From [Clostridium] viride DSM 6836 (GTDB lineage Bacteria; Bacillota; Clostridia; Oscillospirales; Oscillospiraceae), in NCBI GenBank assembly GCA_000620945.1, contig KK211198.1:62001-126000 (forward strand): 64,000 nucleotides of DNA. The letters run 5' to 3'. This document shows positions 45,404 through 55,224 of this stretch, in pieces; the first letter of the stretch is position 1; every line of letters starts with the position of its first letter. The position numbers and the translations under genes are program-made. Under the pieces are notes generated by a model. It did no database searches, was not told the DNA's origin, and saw only the letters and a list, made by a program, of their open reading frames with translations.

Positions 45404-46171
45404 ATGCAACACACCGATGAAGTTTTACAAATTCGGAATCTACAAAAATCATATGGCAGTACGGTTGTTTTAAAGGATCTTTCCCTCACCATCCGAAAGG
45501 GCGAGGTTATCGTCCTAGTAGGCCCCTCTGGTTGCGGGAAAAGCACCTTATTGCGATGTATCAATGGCTTGGAGCCCATCCAATCCGGTGAGATTTTACT
45601 GGATGGTCAACCGATGCCAAGAGAGAAAGCGCAATGGAGTCAGGTGCGCCAGAAGGTCGGAATGGTGTTTCAAAGCTATGATTTGTTCCCGCACATGAAG
45701 GTCATAGACAATGTCCTACTTGGCCCGAGGAAAGTACAGCGAAGAAGTCGAACGGAATCGGAGAAGGCGGCAGAAGCCCTGTTGGAACGGGTGGGACTAC
45801 TCCACAAAAAGAACTCCTATCCACGAGAACTGTCTGGCGGAGAAAAGCAACGGGTTGCTATGGTTCGGGCCCTCATCATGGAACCAGAAATCATGCTTTT
45901 CGATGAGGTTACCGCAGCACTTGATCCAGAGATGGTGCGGGAGGTTTTGGATGTCATGCTGACGCTGGCCAAGGGTGGCATGACCATGCTGATCGTTACT
46001 CACGAAATGGCCTTTGCCCGTGCCATCTCTGATCGGGTTATCTTTATGGATGGAGGTGAAATCGTCGAAGAAAACTCTCCACATGCATTTTTCAGCCATC
46101 CTAACACACTGCGTGCCCGTCAATTTTTAAATGTTTTCCAGTTTAATGAAGAAAGAGGTTTCCAACCATGA
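45404..46171 (+). CDS. Polar amino-acid ABC transporter ATP-binding protein
   Basis: 255 residues. Walker [10 protein letters not shown] (40-48), signature [16 protein letters not shown], Walker [15 protein letters not shown] and the switch His in VTHEMAFA. GlnQ/HisP type. Stop overlaps the start of the binding-protein gene (ATGA). Confidence 0.95.
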   Translation: MQHTDEVLQIRNLQKSYGSTVVLKDLSLTIRKGEVIVLVGPSGCGKSTLLRCINGLEPIQSGEILLDGQPMPREKAQWSQVRQKVGMVFQSYDLFPHMKVIDNVLLGPRKVQRRSRTESEKAAEALLERVGLLHKKNSYPRELSGGEKQRVAMVRALIMEPEIMLFDEVTAALDPEMVREVLDVMLTLAKGGMTMLIVTHEMAFARAISDRVIFMDGGEIVEENSPHAFFSHPNTLRARQFLNVFQFNEERGFQP

Positions 46172-47046
46172 AACGTGCAAAAACAATCTTGACCTTGCTC
46201 CTTAGCGTATCCTTCACTTTACTACTTCTTGCCAGCTGCGGAGGCAAGGAACCTTCCGCTTCGGAAGGAAGCCCGCAGGCCCCATCCGGCAATCCCGCAC
46301 GAACCTTGTCCCAGATTAAAGAAAGCGGTAAGATCATAATTGGCGTATTCAGCGATAAGGCTCCCTTTGGCTATGTGGACTCCAACGGCACCTATCAAGG
46401 GTATGATGTATACTTTGGAAATCGGATTGCAAAAGACCTCGGTGTAGCAGCGGAATACGTTTCCGTAGAGCCCGCCAGCCGCGTTGAGTATTTGGTAACC
46501 GGAAAAGTAGACCTTATTTTAGCGAACTTTACTGTGACCGAAGAGCGCGCGCAGGCGGTCGACTTTGCTCTACCTTACATGAAAGTAGCTCTGGGTGTCG
46601 TTTCCCCTACCAATGCTTTGATTACTGCGCCGGAACAGCTAAGTGGCAAGACCTTAATCGTGGCAAAAGGTACCACGGCTGAGATGTTCTTTACGAAAAA
46701 CTACCCCGAAGTCAAGCTATTAAAGTTTGATCAGTACACGGAAGCCTATGAGGCTCTATTGGATGGTCGTGGCGATGCATTCTCCACGGATAATACCGAA
46801 GTTTTGGCCTGGGCCTTGCAAAATCAAGGATATACCGTTGGCATTGAACGCTTGGGCAATCTGGATATCATTGCACCCGCGGTGCAAAAGGGCAACACAG
46901 AGCTTTTAGGTTGGCTGAATGAGGAGATCGTTTCCTTGGCTTCGGAACAGTTCTTCCACGGAAACTTCGAAGCAACCTTGGCCCCGGTGTATGGAGACAG
47001 CGTTGACCCAGACAATCTGGTAGTGGAAGGCGGAAAGCTCGACTAA
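46168..47046 (+). CDS. Amino-acid-binding lipoprotein of the ABC importer
   Basis: 292 residues. Signal with lipobox LLASC (Cys24), Ser/Pro-rich linker, then a family-3 solute-binding domain ([59 protein letters not shown]). The ERA-x-x-VDF stretch is diagnostic of amino-acid binders. It captures substrate outside the membrane for the two permeases. Exact ligand not determinable; a cystine-like ligand is suggested by shared regulation with mnmA. Confidence 0.93.
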   Translation: MKRAKTILTLLLSVSFTLLLLASCGGKEPSASEGSPQAPSGNPARTLSQIKESGKIIIGVFSDKAPFGYVDSNGTYQGYDVYFGNRIAKDLGVAAEYVSVEPASRVEYLVTGKVDLILANFTVTEERAQAVDFALPYMKVALGVVSPTNALITAPEQLSGKTLIVAKGTTAEMFFTKNYPEVKLLKFDQYTEAYEALLDGRGDAFSTDNTEVLAWALQNQGYTVGIERLGNLDIIAPAVQKGNTELLGWLNEEIVSLASEQFFHGNFEATLAPVYGDSVDPDNLVVEGGKLD

Positions 47047-47102
47047 TTGATTTCCATGCTCAAAATGAATCCCCACACTTTCCCAATGGTTGATTCAACT
47101 AC

Positions 47103-47143
47103 AAAAGCGGTACGTCCCCAAATGGGTCGTACCGCTTTTTCTT
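47103..47143 (+). terminator. Terminator of the importer operon
   Basis: 12-bp stem (47103-47114 with 47128-47139), 13-base loop, T-run. Confidence 0.8.
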
Positions 47144-47249
47144 GTTTAAGGAATCATCCTCTTCCTGCATCAAACTTCCTCGTAGTATGGGTTCGAGCTG
47201 GATGTACCAAATGTAACAACCCAAAGAGATGCTCGGAATGATAAGCCTA

Positions 47250-48125
47250 CTACGGGAACTTGTGTTCCTCGCCGCTTAGCACCTTCAAGATGCTGTTACG
47301 GATTCTCAAAAATGCATCTACTTCCTGCTTTAGGGAACGAAGGGTATCCTCTGTTTCGCTTAGTTCGCTTAATTCCATTTGTAGCAGGGCGGCAAAGCTA
47401 GCATGGGTTTCTGACAAGGATTGCATTAAATTCGCAATCATCTTGTGTAAGGTCTCTTCTTCCTTTCGCAAGGCTTCCCTTTGCTTAATTAGCTCGGCGT
47501 GTCCATCATCGTCCGTAGAAAACGGATTTTGATTCCTGTAGGTTGCAATGGGTTCACGAATACTTGGTATCTCTGCCGATAGAACGGCTTCCTTCTGTTT
47601 GAATGCGGTAAACACAGGAAGAATGCTATGATAGTCATTAATATTTTGGCCAAGCGCATCGCTTATGTCCTGAAGCTTCTGGCTGACTTGCTCCGAACAG
47701 GGGACCTTACTTCCCAGTGTTTCTAAAATATTGTAGTGCTTAATTAAAGATTGCAAGGTAAAAGTTACCTTACCATTCGAGAGACTGTCCTGATCTGCCG
47801 AGGCGTCAGGGGCTGGAAGTGACAACATCTCATGGATGAGTTTTGGGTATTGGGAATACTGGCCAAGGGCATCCAAACGTACCTTCCACGCATCACAGAA
47901 GTCCTCTCCTCTTTGCAAGAGCTCAAATATGCTTTGCTTTTGCACCTCTATTCCGGACAGCACTTGTTCCAGTTCCGTTCCAATCTCTTGAAAATGAAGC
48001 AGGAAGGACATCTCCTTTGCATACGGCAGCAGCGATTCCGGTTGCAAAACCAAAGCGGTCTCCTTGCTTACTTGTGTACTGGATAGACCGAAAAAGTTCT
48101 TTACCACTTCCAAAAACTGACCCAT
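47250..48125 (-). CDS. Coiled-coil protein of unknown function
   Basis: 291 residues, no signal peptide or membrane segment. Mostly helical with a strong coiled-coil stretch at about 205-285 (KQREALRKEEETLHKMIANL, LSELSETEDTLRSLKQEV). ATG with GGAAGGAG upstream. Single gene on the minus strand, ending just downstream of the importer terminator. No family recognised. Confidence 0.7.
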   Translation of the reverse strand: MGQFLEVVKNFFGLSSTQVSKETALVLQPESLLPYAKEMSFLLHFQEIGTELEQVLSGIEVQKQSIFELLQRGEDFCDAWKVRLDALGQYSQYPKLIHEMLSLPAPDASADQDSLSNGKVTFTLQSLIKHYNILETLGSKVPCSEQVSQKLQDISDALGQNINDYHSILPVFTAFKQKEAVLSAEIPSIREPIATYRNQNPFSTDDDGHAELIKQREALRKEEETLHKMIANLMQSLSETHASFAALLQMELSELSETEDTLRSLKQEVDAFLRIRNSILKVLSGEEHKFP

Positions 48126-48209
48126 GCACAGTCTCCTTCCTTACCATTGCAAGCTGCTCTATCCTATTCCAAGGCTCACCCCTTCATACATCTTTGAACA
48201 TAAAAAGAG

Positions 48210-48250
48210 AAAGCCCGAAAGGTTACTCACTTTTACCTTTCGGGCTTTTC
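48210..48250. terminator. Hairpin terminator
   Basis: 14-bp perfect stem (48210-48223 with 48235-48248), loop of 11, T/A ends. Confidence 0.7.
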
Positions 48251-48361
48251 ACTCTATTCGTGCTCCCAGTGCGAGTTACATTACCTCCACATCCCGACTC
48301 AATTTAGAACAAGATTACTTTGGCATCCCCATGGATTTTACCGGCCGAGAGAGTTCATAGG

Positions 48362-48397
48362 AAAACGCCACTAATCCATGAATCAGTGGCGTTTTTT
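48362..48397. terminator. Hairpin terminator after the hydrogenase-like gene
   Basis: 11-bp perfect stem (48362-48372 with 48385-48395), 12-base loop, six T on plus, four on minus. Confidence 0.7.
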
Positions 48398-48436
48398 ACA
48401 TCTAGGTTTCGCTCATCTAAATTTTGCTGAGTGTAC

Positions 48437-49690
48437 TCATTCAAACTTCCGTGTAAAGATGTCACTCTCTTCCAGCAATTGTTCCACGGTATCAAATCCA
48501 AGCTGGTGCAATAGCTCAATGACGAAGGGATTGTCAATTGGCGTGGGATAGATTGCCTCCGCTCCATAAGAATAGACATTCTCCCGTCCTTCCTCCATGG
48601 GAATTAAGACCTTTGGCCCTCCCACACAGCCTCCTACACAGCCCATACCTTCATAAAAATTCTTCGTAATCTTCCCGTTTAAAATATCGCTGAGCATCGC
48701 TTTGCAGGCGGGAACTCCATCGGCTTGTTCCGTATGCACGGTAATGGTGCGGTTCGGATTGAGCCGCTCCACCGTTTGTTGAACCGCCTCACTGACACCT
48801 CCCGTGGCAGCGTAGATTCGACCCGATCGAGAGGAATGATCCCATTCGTCCTCCGGCAAGGCCGCGGGGTCAATTCGGGCAAATCGGAACATATCCTGGG
48901 CCTCCTGAAAGGTAAGCACAAAGTCAACCGCATCCGCGATATCTTTTTCTCTTGCTTCTGCCTTTTTGGCGATGCATGGCCCAATAAACACAGTGATGGC
49001 CTTCGGATGAAGCGCCTTGATGGCTCGGCCACAGGCCACCATGGGAGAAACCGACCCCGGAACGTGTGGGATGAGGACATGGTAAACCTTTCGAATCATG
49101 GCAATCCATAAGGGACAGCAACAACTGGTGAGCTGAAAATCCTCCTCATGAATAATATTTTTATCAAATTCCAAGGCTTCTTTTAAGGTTAGAATATCTG
49201 CAAACAGGGCTACCTCCACCATCTCCGTAAATCCGAGATGTTTAAACGCAGAGCGCAATCGGCTTGATCCAACCCCACTGGTAAACTGGTTGACGAATGC
49301 CGGTGCAATCATCGCATACACCGGCGCATCGGCACGATAGACCGCATGGAGGACTGGCAAAATGTCTTTGCTTTCGGTGAGTTTTTTCGCCCGGCATTGT
49401 TCAATGCAGTCCCCGCAGCCCGCGCAACGTTCTGGATCAATGGAGATATCTCCCTTGGAATCTTGAAACAATGCCATAAACTGACATTGCCCCGCACAGA
49501 TCTTCTTTTCCTGTTCAGTACAAACACAATCTCCGATGCGAATTACCGGAGCATGACGTTCCGGGTGCATTAAACAGTCTACTTGATGCTGCTCCCATGG
49601 ATCTTTTCTGGTACTTGGATGCTCGTCCAACCCCTTCTCCTCAAACGATGCCTTAACCAGCCGTTCATATAATTCCTGAAAGGAAGTCAT
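48437..49690 (-). CDS. [FeFe]-hydrogenase-like iron-sulfur protein
   Basis: 417 residues from ATG 49690 (AGGAGG upstream). N-terminal Cys-rich section (CVCTEQEKKICAGQC), a ferredoxin motif CAGCGDCIEQC, then a hydrogenase large-subunit domain. H-cluster motifs are present in variant form: TSCCCPLW for TSCCPxW, GPCIAKKAEA for MPCxxKxxE, and GMGCVGGCVGGPK for MACPGGCxxGGGQ. All four H-cluster cysteines are retained. Resembles the 'group B' monomeric hydrogenases whose role is unclear. No maturation genes nearby. Role in H2 turnover or sensing is not established. Confidence 0.85.
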   Translation of the reverse strand: MTSFQELYERLVKASFEEKGLDEHPSTRKDPWEQHQVDCLMHPERHAPVIRIGDCVCTEQEKKICAGQCQFMALFQDSKGDISIDPERCAGCGDCIEQCRAKKLTESKDILPVLHAVYRADAPVYAMIAPAFVNQFTSGVGSSRLRSAFKHLGFTEMVEVALFADILTLKEALEFDKNIIHEEDFQLTSCCCPLWIAMIRKVYHVLIPHVPGSVSPMVACGRAIKALHPKAITVFIGPCIAKKAEAREKDIADAVDFVLTFQEAQDMFRFARIDPAALPEDEWDHSSRSGRIYAATGGVSEAVQQTVERLNPNRTITVHTEQADGVPACKAMLSDILNGKITKNFYEGMGCVGGCVGGPKVLIPMEEGRENVYSYGAEAIYPTPIDNPFVIELLHQLGFDTVEQLLEESDIFTRKFE

Positions 49691-49841
49691 GTCATCCTCC
49701 TCTTTTCCGTTCAAACTACTTCTGTAAGCTTTTCCAAGTTTTAAAAGCTTAAACATTTTTCGGAGAAGTGATCCAAACGGATGATGCAAACAGAAACAGC
49801 CACCCCTACCTGGGAAGCAGCTGCTTCATTTGCTCTTCGAC

Positions 49842-50975
49842 TTAATAGTAACGTTTCAACCAATCCAGTTCGGTACGATCTTCCTTCGGCCCATACCAGC
49901 CAGACTTATGGAGCTGACTGATTCTTTGGAAATACTCTTCATACATTTTTCCAATGCGTTCCATCGAATAGTTCTTTATGACCCAATCGCGACACAATTT
50001 CGGCTTAATCTGATCAAGATTCCTAACCGCCCAGCAGAATTCTTCGAACACTCGGCAACGATACCCGGTCACTCCGTGTACCACGGTTTCAGGAAAGGCT
50101 CCCCAGTCCGTTGTAATCACAGGGGTACCACATAGCTGCGCTTCCAATGCCACAGAGCCAAAGGGCTCAATATAGTACGTGGGCATAAGGACGGCTTTCG
50201 CATGGCGCAAGAGTTCTGCTCGTTCTTCCGGGCCAACGGCAGGTTGATAGTGAATGTGGGGTTCCGAACCTAAGGATAAGTTCTCTAAAGGATTATCCAA
50301 GGAGCCTGGACCAACAATATACAGTGGATGTCCAGTTGCCTTGGCCACTTCTGAGGCCAGCTCCACCCCTTTTCGGCTGGTGATTCGTCCAAAATAAAGA
50401 AGGTAATCCTCCTTTTTCTCTTGGAAGGGAAATTCATCCGGATCATAGTAGTTCGGGATAACGGCATCATACCAAACTCCATTTTCGATATGATCCCGTC
50501 CATAGATAAAATGCATCCAAGCATACGATTCAAAGACATGGTACGCAGAAGGAGACACTCCTTCATACCCAATACCAGGTTCAATCGTTAGGAGATTCAC
50601 GGCATCCGCAATGGCTTTGTGGCACAGTCCCATGGGACACAATAAGATGTCCTCTTCTTGTTTATTTTCTAAAATCGCTTGAATGGCATTTTTGTTGAAC
50701 ACTTGATGTGCCATATCGTTTGGATTGAAGGTGATAAACTGCTTGCTTCGGTCTGCAACCCCGTATATTTGTGTGAGAAATGCTTGCGTGCTAACAGGAA
50801 TAAACTTATCGCAAGGCACTTCTGAACCCTCGACTCCATAAAAGAACACCGTATGTCCATATGATTTTAAGATGCGGGCTAAGTTTACAATTTTTTGAAT
50901 AAAGGGTATGGTTGAGTTCCGCTTGTGCGTTTCGATATTTGCCAAACCCAAGAGATGGAACCGTAATTTTGACAC
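49842..50975 (-). CDS. Family-4-type glycosyltransferase
   Basis: 377 residues from GTG 50975 (GGGGGG 8 bases upstream; the upstream ATG at 51005 has no ribosome binding site). GT-B fold: N-terminal half with NLARILKSYGHTVFFYGVEG; C-terminal nucleotide-sugar half with YLLYFGRITSRKGVELA and the catalytic E-x7-E in EPFGSVALEAQLCGTPVIT. Follows the collagen-like gene on the same strand, so it may glycosylate that protein's Thr/Ser-rich repeats, as with exosporium BclA. That link is inferred. Confidence 0.85.
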   Translation of the reverse strand: MSKLRFHLLGLANIETHKRNSTIPFIQKIVNLARILKSYGHTVFFYGVEGSEVPCDKFIPVSTQAFLTQIYGVADRSKQFITFNPNDMAHQVFNKNAIQAILENKQEEDILLCPMGLCHKAIADAVNLLTIEPGIGYEGVSPSAYHVFESYAWMHFIYGRDHIENGVWYDAVIPNYYDPDEFPFQEKKEDYLLYFGRITSRKGVELASEVAKATGHPLYIVGPGSLDNPLENLSLGSEPHIHYQPAVGPEERAELLRHAKAVLMPTYYIEPFGSVALEAQLCGTPVITTDWGAFPETVVHGVTGYRCRVFEEFCWAVRNLDQIKPKLCRDWVIKNYSMERIGKMYEEYFQRISQLHKSGWYGPKEDRTELDWLKRYY

Positions 50976-51032
50976 AATCGTATCCCCCCGACGAAAATTA
51001 GACATGTGGACAAGTTAACTTGCCATATGTAA

Positions 51033-51066
51033 TCTGTATCAGAGCCCATAAGAGCTCTGATACAGA
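51033..51066. repeat. Perfect 13-bp inverted repeat between the collagen-like and glycosyltransferase genes
   Basis: Arms 51033-51045 and 51054-51066, 8-base loop. No T-run on the minus strand; could be an mRNA-stabilising hairpin or partial terminator. Confidence 0.7.
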
Positions 51067-51091
51067 CGTCCGTTAACCGATCATTTGCAGA

Positions 51092-52297
51092 TTAATCAAC
51101 CGAACTCATTGAAATAGTGACTGCAGCACCTGCTTCTAATGATCCGGTGTCTCCGGTGCGAGTGATTCTGACAGAGAGAAGATCACAGGTAGAAACTTCA
51201 TAGTCTGCGGCAACCGAGGCGCAGCAGTTGCGAGCACCTTCAGCACTTGGACCAGTGACCGTTGCAATCACTCCCGTATCAATTACCTCATCGCCGCAGG
51301 TTGTACTGCGTACGACTTCTGCGGATACGGTGTCCCCTTCCGCTAATTCTTCCGTTCGGATGCTAAACGTTAAGGCTACAATTCTCGAATCCTGCCCAAC
51401 AACAATTGTATTACGTGTAAAATCAGCAGAAGCATTCCCCAATCCCAAATACTGACCATTGGAGACACCTTGGTCCGTAGCTAAATAGAAGGTATTTCCT
51501 GTCGGGCCGGTTGGGCCGCTAGGACCACTAGGACCAGTCGGGCCACTAGGACCAGTTGGACCACTAGGACCAGTCGGACCGCTAGGACCAGTTGGACCAC
51601 TAGGACCAGTCGGGCCGCTAGGACCAGTTGGACCACTAGGACCAGTCGGGCCACTAGGACCAGTCGGGCCGCTAGGACCAGTAGGACCACTTGGGCCAGT
51701 CGGGCCGCTAGGACCAGTCGGGCCGCTAGGGCCACTTGGGCCAGCAGGGCCGGTAGGACCAGTCGGGCCGCTTGGACCAGCAGGGCCGGTCGGACCAGTC
51801 GGGCCACTTGGACCAGCAGGGCCGGTCGGACCAGTCGGGCCAGCAGGGCCGGTCGGACCAGTCGGGCCACTTGGGCCAGCAGGGCCAGTAGGACCAGTTA
51901 AACCGATCGGGCCAGTAGGACCACTAGGACCAGCAGGGCCGGTCGGACCAGTCGGGCCACTAGGACCAGCAGGGCCAGTAGGACCAGTCGGGCCACTAGG
52001 ACCAGTCGGGCCACTAGGACCAGCAGGGCCAGTAGGACCACTGGGGCCAGCAGGGCCGGTGGGACCAGTAGGACCAGAAGGACCACGAGGACCAGTAGGG
52101 CCGGTCGGGCCACTTGGGCCACGAGGACCAGTGGGTCCCGTGGGGCCGGTTGGGCCTACACAGCAGAAATATCGACAACAAGAGTTGTTTCTATGGCCAT
52201 TCGGAGAATGATATTCTGAGTTTTTCCATACATTCATATCATCTACCGAAGAATCTAAGATAAATTTGTCAAAATCAAAATCCTTAAAATCTTGCAT
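51092..52297 (-). CDS. Collagen-like BclA-type surface protein
   Basis: 401 residues from ATG 52297 (AGGGGG 7 bases upstream). N-terminal 48 residues with a short acidic helix and Cys-rich patch (CCRYFCC), no classical signal peptide; about 73 Gly-X-Y triplets, mostly GPT, GPS and GPA; then a ~134-residue globular C-terminal domain ([16 protein letters not shown]...). This is the layout of exosporium filament proteins: N-terminal anchor, collagen stalk, trimeric tip. The Thr-rich stalk is a usual O-glycosylation target. Probably made late in sporulation. Confidence 0.88.
   Translation of the reverse strand: MQDFKDFDFDKFILDSSVDDMNVWKNSEYHSPNGHRNNSCCRYFCCVGPTGPTGPTGPRGPSGPTGPTGPRGPSGPTGPTGPAGPSGPTGPAGPSGPTGPSGPTGPTGPAGPSGPTGPTGPAGPSGPTGPIGLTGPTGPAGPSGPTGPTGPAGPTGPTGPAGPSGPTGPTGPAGPSGPTGPTGPAGPSGPSGPTGPSGPTGPSGPTGPSGPTGPSGPTGPSGPTGPSGPTGPSGPTGPSGPTGPSGPTGPSGPTGPSGPSGPTGPTGNTFYLATDQGVSNGQYLGLGNASADFTRNTIVVGQDSRIVALTFSIRTEELAEGDTVSAEVVRSTTCGDEVIDTGVIATVTGPSAEGARNCCASVAADYEVSTCDLLSVRITRTGDTGSLEAGAAVTISMSSVD
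51497..52156. repeat. Gly-X-Y coding tandem repeat (9-bp unit)
   Basis: About 660 bases of 9-bp-based repeats (GGX CCX ACX/AGX/GCX on the minus strand), with longer blocks repeated at 18-27 bp. Prone to copy-number change by slippage. Confidence 0.9.
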
Positions 52298-52437
52298 CAC
52301 TTTGCCCCCTTTCTAACTCTATCATATGACAGGAAAAGACTTCAGTGACAACCTTCTCTGATATCTTGCCAGGGGCTAAGTGTCGTGACCTCATACATGC
52401 CATCGGACTAAATAAAAATGTAAGAAATTTCTCAAGT

Positions 52438-52480
52438 TGTTGTTTTAACAACATACATGTTGCCTTGGATGGTTTATGAT
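52438..52480 (+). promoter_or_regulatory. Promoter of the ferredoxin-cupin-hcp operon with upstream palindrome
   Basis: -10 TATGAT at 52475-52480, no -35, and a perfect 16-bp palindrome TGTTGTTTTAACAACA at 52438-52453. If transcription starts at about 52487, the palindrome centre is at -41.5, the class II activator position used by Crp/FNR proteins. Confidence 0.65.
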
Positions 52481-52517
52481 AAGCACATCAATTGAAACAC
52501 ATAAGGAGGAGAAATCC

Positions 52518-52706
52518 ATGAAATACTATGTTAATTCAGATTGCATTGGTTGTGGCGTATGTGAAGCGATGTGCCCAGAAGTGTTTGAAATGACGGATGA
52601 GGGCCTTGCAAGAGCATTGGATGTAGAGCTCTCCCCCGCAAGTGAAAGCAGTGCGGAAGAGGCCCGTAACGTCTGCCCCGTCCTTGCCATAGAACGTGTG
52701 GACTAA
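52518..52706 (+). CDS. Single-cluster [4Fe-4S] ferredoxin
   Basis: 62 residues from ATG 52518 (AAGGAGGAG upstream). Ligands Cys9, Cys12, Cys15 and Cys53; Cys19 is the extra cysteine often disulfide-linked in mono-cluster ferredoxins. Acidic, small electron carrier. First gene of an operon that ends with hcp, so probably the electron donor to the hybrid cluster protein, like the FrdX ferredoxin known beside hcp. Confidence 0.92.
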   Translation: MKYYVNSDCIGCGVCEAMCPEVFEMTDEGLARALDVELSPASESSAEEARNVCPVLAIERVD

Positions 52707-52721
52707 AAGGAGACAATTGAC

Positions 52722-53063
52722 ATGATGTATATCAAAAATATTGAGCATGAACAAGCCATCCGCCTGGTCGATCAGGTTGTTGCACAACCCGGTCAGATTG
52801 TGAGCAAAACACTGGCGCAAAATCGCTTTGTAAGCATCACCTTATTTGCCTTTTCCAAAGGCGAAGAAATCGGCATGCATGATTCCAATGGGGACGCCAT
52901 GGTTCAGGTTCTGGATGGAACCGGACAGTTTACCGTAGACGGGAAAGATTACGTTCTATCCGCAGGAGAAAGCCTTGTCATGCCAGCCAAAAAACCGCAT
53001 TCCGTTTACGCAAAGGAAGGCTTTACCATGTTGCTGACCGTTGTCTTCCCCCTAGAAGCATAA
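52722..53063 (+). CDS. Cupin-domain protein
   Basis: 113 residues. Single-domain cupin with motif 1 (GMHDSNGDAMVQVLDGTGQF) and motif 2 (GESLVMPAKKPHSV). Metal ligand His in 'HDS' is the typical first one; the second His-x-His is partly replaced. ATG with AAAGGAG upstream. Between ferredoxin and hcp genes; small cupins often accompany hcp in anaerobes. Function unknown: sensor, metal-binding or isomerase. Confidence 0.85.
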   Translation: MMYIKNIEHEQAIRLVDQVVAQPGQIVSKTLAQNRFVSITLFAFSKGEEIGMHDSNGDAMVQVLDGTGQFTVDGKDYVLSAGESLVMPAKKPHSVYAKEGFTMLLTVVFPLEA

Positions 53064-53101
53064 TTTCAATATAATTTATCAAACAATCAAGGAGAATCAG
53101 T

Positions 53102-54943
53102 ATGGAACAGAAAATGTTTTGCTACCAGTGCCAGGAAACGGCTGGATGTGCCGGATGCACTCAGGTTGGTGTCTGCGGGAAAAAGCCGGATGTTGCCGCC
53201 ATGCAGGATTTGCTGGTCTATGTGACCAAGGGCCTTTCTGCTGTGACCACACAGCTTCGAGCTGAAGGTAAGGAGGTATCGCCTCAGATCAATCATCGCG
53301 TCACATTAAACTTATTTATCACCATTACCAATGCCAACTTTGATAAGGAGGCCATTGTCTTAGCTATAAAGGAAACCTTGGCAGAAACACAGATACTTCG
53401 GAATCAGCTGGAGAATCCCAGCGCATTGCCTACCGCTGCACATTGGTTTACAGAGGATGAGGCAAGCTTTGAAGCAAAGGCCCTTGAAGTAGGTGTCCTA
53501 TCTACGAAGGACGAAGATATCCGTAGCTTGCGGGAGCTTATCACCTATGGTCTGAAGGGACTATCCGCCTACAGCAAACACGCCAACGCCCTCTTGCAGG
53601 ACAACACAGAAGTCGATGCGTTCTTGCAACGAGCATTGGCGGCTACGCTGGATGACTCCCTGGCAGTGAACGATCTCATTGCACTGACACTGGAAACGGG
53701 CAAGTACGGTGTGGATGGGATGGCACTGTTGGATCAAGCAAATACCAGTACATATGGTAATCCTGAAATTACCAAGGTGAACCTTGGGGTCGGCACCCGC
53801 CCCGGTATTCTCATCTCTGGCCATGATCTCCGGGACATGGAGATGCTGCTGAAACAGACGGAAGGAACCGGGGTGGATGTCTATACACACTCTGAGATGC
53901 TGCCCGCCCATTACTATCCCGCATTCAAGAAGTATGCTCACTTTGTCGGCAACTACGGGAACGCTTGGTGGGCCCAGAAGGAAGAGTTTGAGAGTTTCCG
54001 TGGCCCCATCCTCATGACCACCAACTGCATCGTACCTCCGAAAGAAAGCTATAAGGATCGTTTGTACACCACCGGTGCAGCAGGTTTTCCCGGTTGTAAG
54101 CACATCCCTGGTGAAATTGGTGAGCAAAAGGACTTTTCTGCTCTGGTCGAGCATGCGAAGCGTTGTGCCCCCCCCATTGAACTGGAGCAGGGTGAAATTA
54201 TCGGTGGCTTTGCACACAATCAGGTTCTGGCCCTGGCAGACCAAATTGTGGAGGCTGTGAAATCCGGTGCCATTAAGAAATTTGTGGTCATGGCTGGTTG
54301 CGATGGACGTGCAAAATCTCGTAACTACTACACCGATTTTGCCGCGGCTCTACCGAAGGATGCAGTTATCTTGACCGCAGGCTGTGCAAAGTACAAGTAC
54401 AACAAGCTGAATCTTGGGGACATTGGTGGGATTCCCCGCGTACTGGATGCCGGTCAGTGTAATGACTCCTATTCCCTTGCCGTCATTGCTCTCAAATTAA
54501 AGGAAGTCTTTGGCTTAGAGGACATCAATGACCTGCCCATCGCCTATAATATCGCGTGGTATGAGCAAAAGGCCGTCATCGTGTTGCTGGCTCTGCTGTA
54601 TCTGGGTGTAAAGAACATTCACCTGGGCCCCACACTGCCTGCCTTCCTGAGCCCCAATGTAGCAAAGGTTCTGGTCGAGAACTTTGGTATTGCAGGCATT
54701 GGCACCGTCGAGGATGACATCAAGCTCTTTTTTGGCAAAGAAGATCAGAAGATTGATCCCAACATGCTGATTGGAGACCTTTTGAAGCAACACCCGAATG
54801 CTGCCTCGATCCTCATGCAGCGTGGCATGCATTGCTTGGGCTGTCCCTCTGCTCAAGCGGAATCCCTGGCAGAAGCCTGCTTGGTACACGGTCTGGCCGT
54901 TGAGGATATCATCGATCAACTGAATCAAGAAATCCCCTCTTAA
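53102..54943 (+). CDS. hcp: Hybrid cluster protein (hydroxylamine reductase) with C-terminal DUF1858 domain
   Basis: 613 residues, about 60 more than usual. N-terminal [4Fe-4S] motif Cys7-x2-Cys10-x8-Cys19-x5-Cys25, then the Hcp core with hybrid-cluster ligands ([30 protein letters not shown]). Reduces hydroxylamine or acts as NO reductase/protein S-nitrosylase in nitrosative stress. The last ~60 residues ([20 protein letters not shown] ... MHCLGCPSA) are a DUF1858 domain with a C-x-x-C pair. ATG with AAGGAG upstream. Confidence 0.95.
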   Translation: MEQKMFCYQCQETAGCAGCTQVGVCGKKPDVAAMQDLLVYVTKGLSAVTTQLRAEGKEVSPQINHRVTLNLFITITNANFDKEAIVLAIKETLAETQILRNQLENPSALPTAAHWFTEDEASFEAKALEVGVLSTKDEDIRSLRELITYGLKGLSAYSKHANALLQDNTEVDAFLQRALAATLDDSLAVNDLIALTLETGKYGVDGMALLDQANTSTYGNPEITKVNLGVGTRPGILISGHDLRDMEMLLKQTEGTGVDVYTHSEMLPAHYYPAFKKYAHFVGNYGNAWWAQKEEFESFRGPILMTTNCIVPPKESYKDRLYTTGAAGFPGCKHIPGEIGEQKDFSALVEHAKRCAPPIELEQGEIIGGFAHNQVLALADQIVEAVKSGAIKKFVVMAGCDGRAKSRNYYTDFAAALPKDAVILTAGCAKYKYNKLNLGDIGGIPRVLDAGQCNDSYSLAVIALKLKEVFGLEDINDLPIAYNIAWYEQKAVIVLLALLYLGVKNIHLGPTLPAFLSPNVAKVLVENFGIAGIGTVEDDIKLFFGKEDQKIDPNMLIGDLLKQHPNAASILMQRGMHCLGCPSAQAESLAEACLVHGLAVEDIIDQLNQEIPS

Positions 54944-54960
54944 CCCCAAAACAAAAAGGA

Positions 54961-54995
54961 AGAACCATGAGCAGTTTTGCTCATGGTTCTTTCTT
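54961..54995 (+). terminator. Terminator after hcp
   Basis: 13-bp perfect stem (54961-54973 with 54978-54990), 4-base loop, T-rich tail. Confidence 0.85.
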
Positions 54996-55033
54996 GTCAC
55001 GGTGGAATTCATGCCTTCGAGAATAAATAATTC

Positions 55034-55062
55034 TTTACTTCTTCGTGCATCTATGGTATTCT
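55034..55062 (+). promoter_or_regulatory. SigA-type promoter of the DEAD-box helicase gene
   Basis: TTTACT, 17-base spacer, TATTCT with TGG before it. Gives a leader of about 155 bases. Confidence 0.6.
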
Positions 55063-55159
55063 AATAATCTATGGGATTGTGTTTTTCTGATTTTACCTAT
55101 TCCAAGGAAACTCTGTAACGCGAATAGGCGTGGAATCATGTAAATGAATATTCTGCAGA

Positions 55160-55190
55160 GGACGAGGTAACGGTAACCCTCGCCTTTTTT
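55160..55190 (+). terminator. Terminator-like hairpin in the helicase leader
   Basis: GACGAGG...CCTCGCC stem with one mismatch followed by six T, then more T-rich sequence, all within the 5' leader. Possible attenuator. Confidence 0.5.
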
Positions 55191-55224
55191 ATTATTTTTT
55201 CCGATGAATGAAATGAGGAACGCT

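Larger units (their letters stand above)
48126..48436. other. Intergenic region with two hairpins
   Basis: Holds a 14-bp hairpin with T-run at 48210-48250 and an 11-bp hairpin with T6 at 48362-48397; no gene seen. Both are probably terminators for the minus-strand hydrogenase-like gene; the remainder shows nothing I recognise. Confidence 0.5.

Noticed and set aside
51481-52122. Repeats resembling a CRISPR or minisatellite, and Leu/Ala/Val-rich frames
   Set aside because: Repeats have no spacers and encode Gly-X-Y in one minus frame; the other frames are shadows of that.
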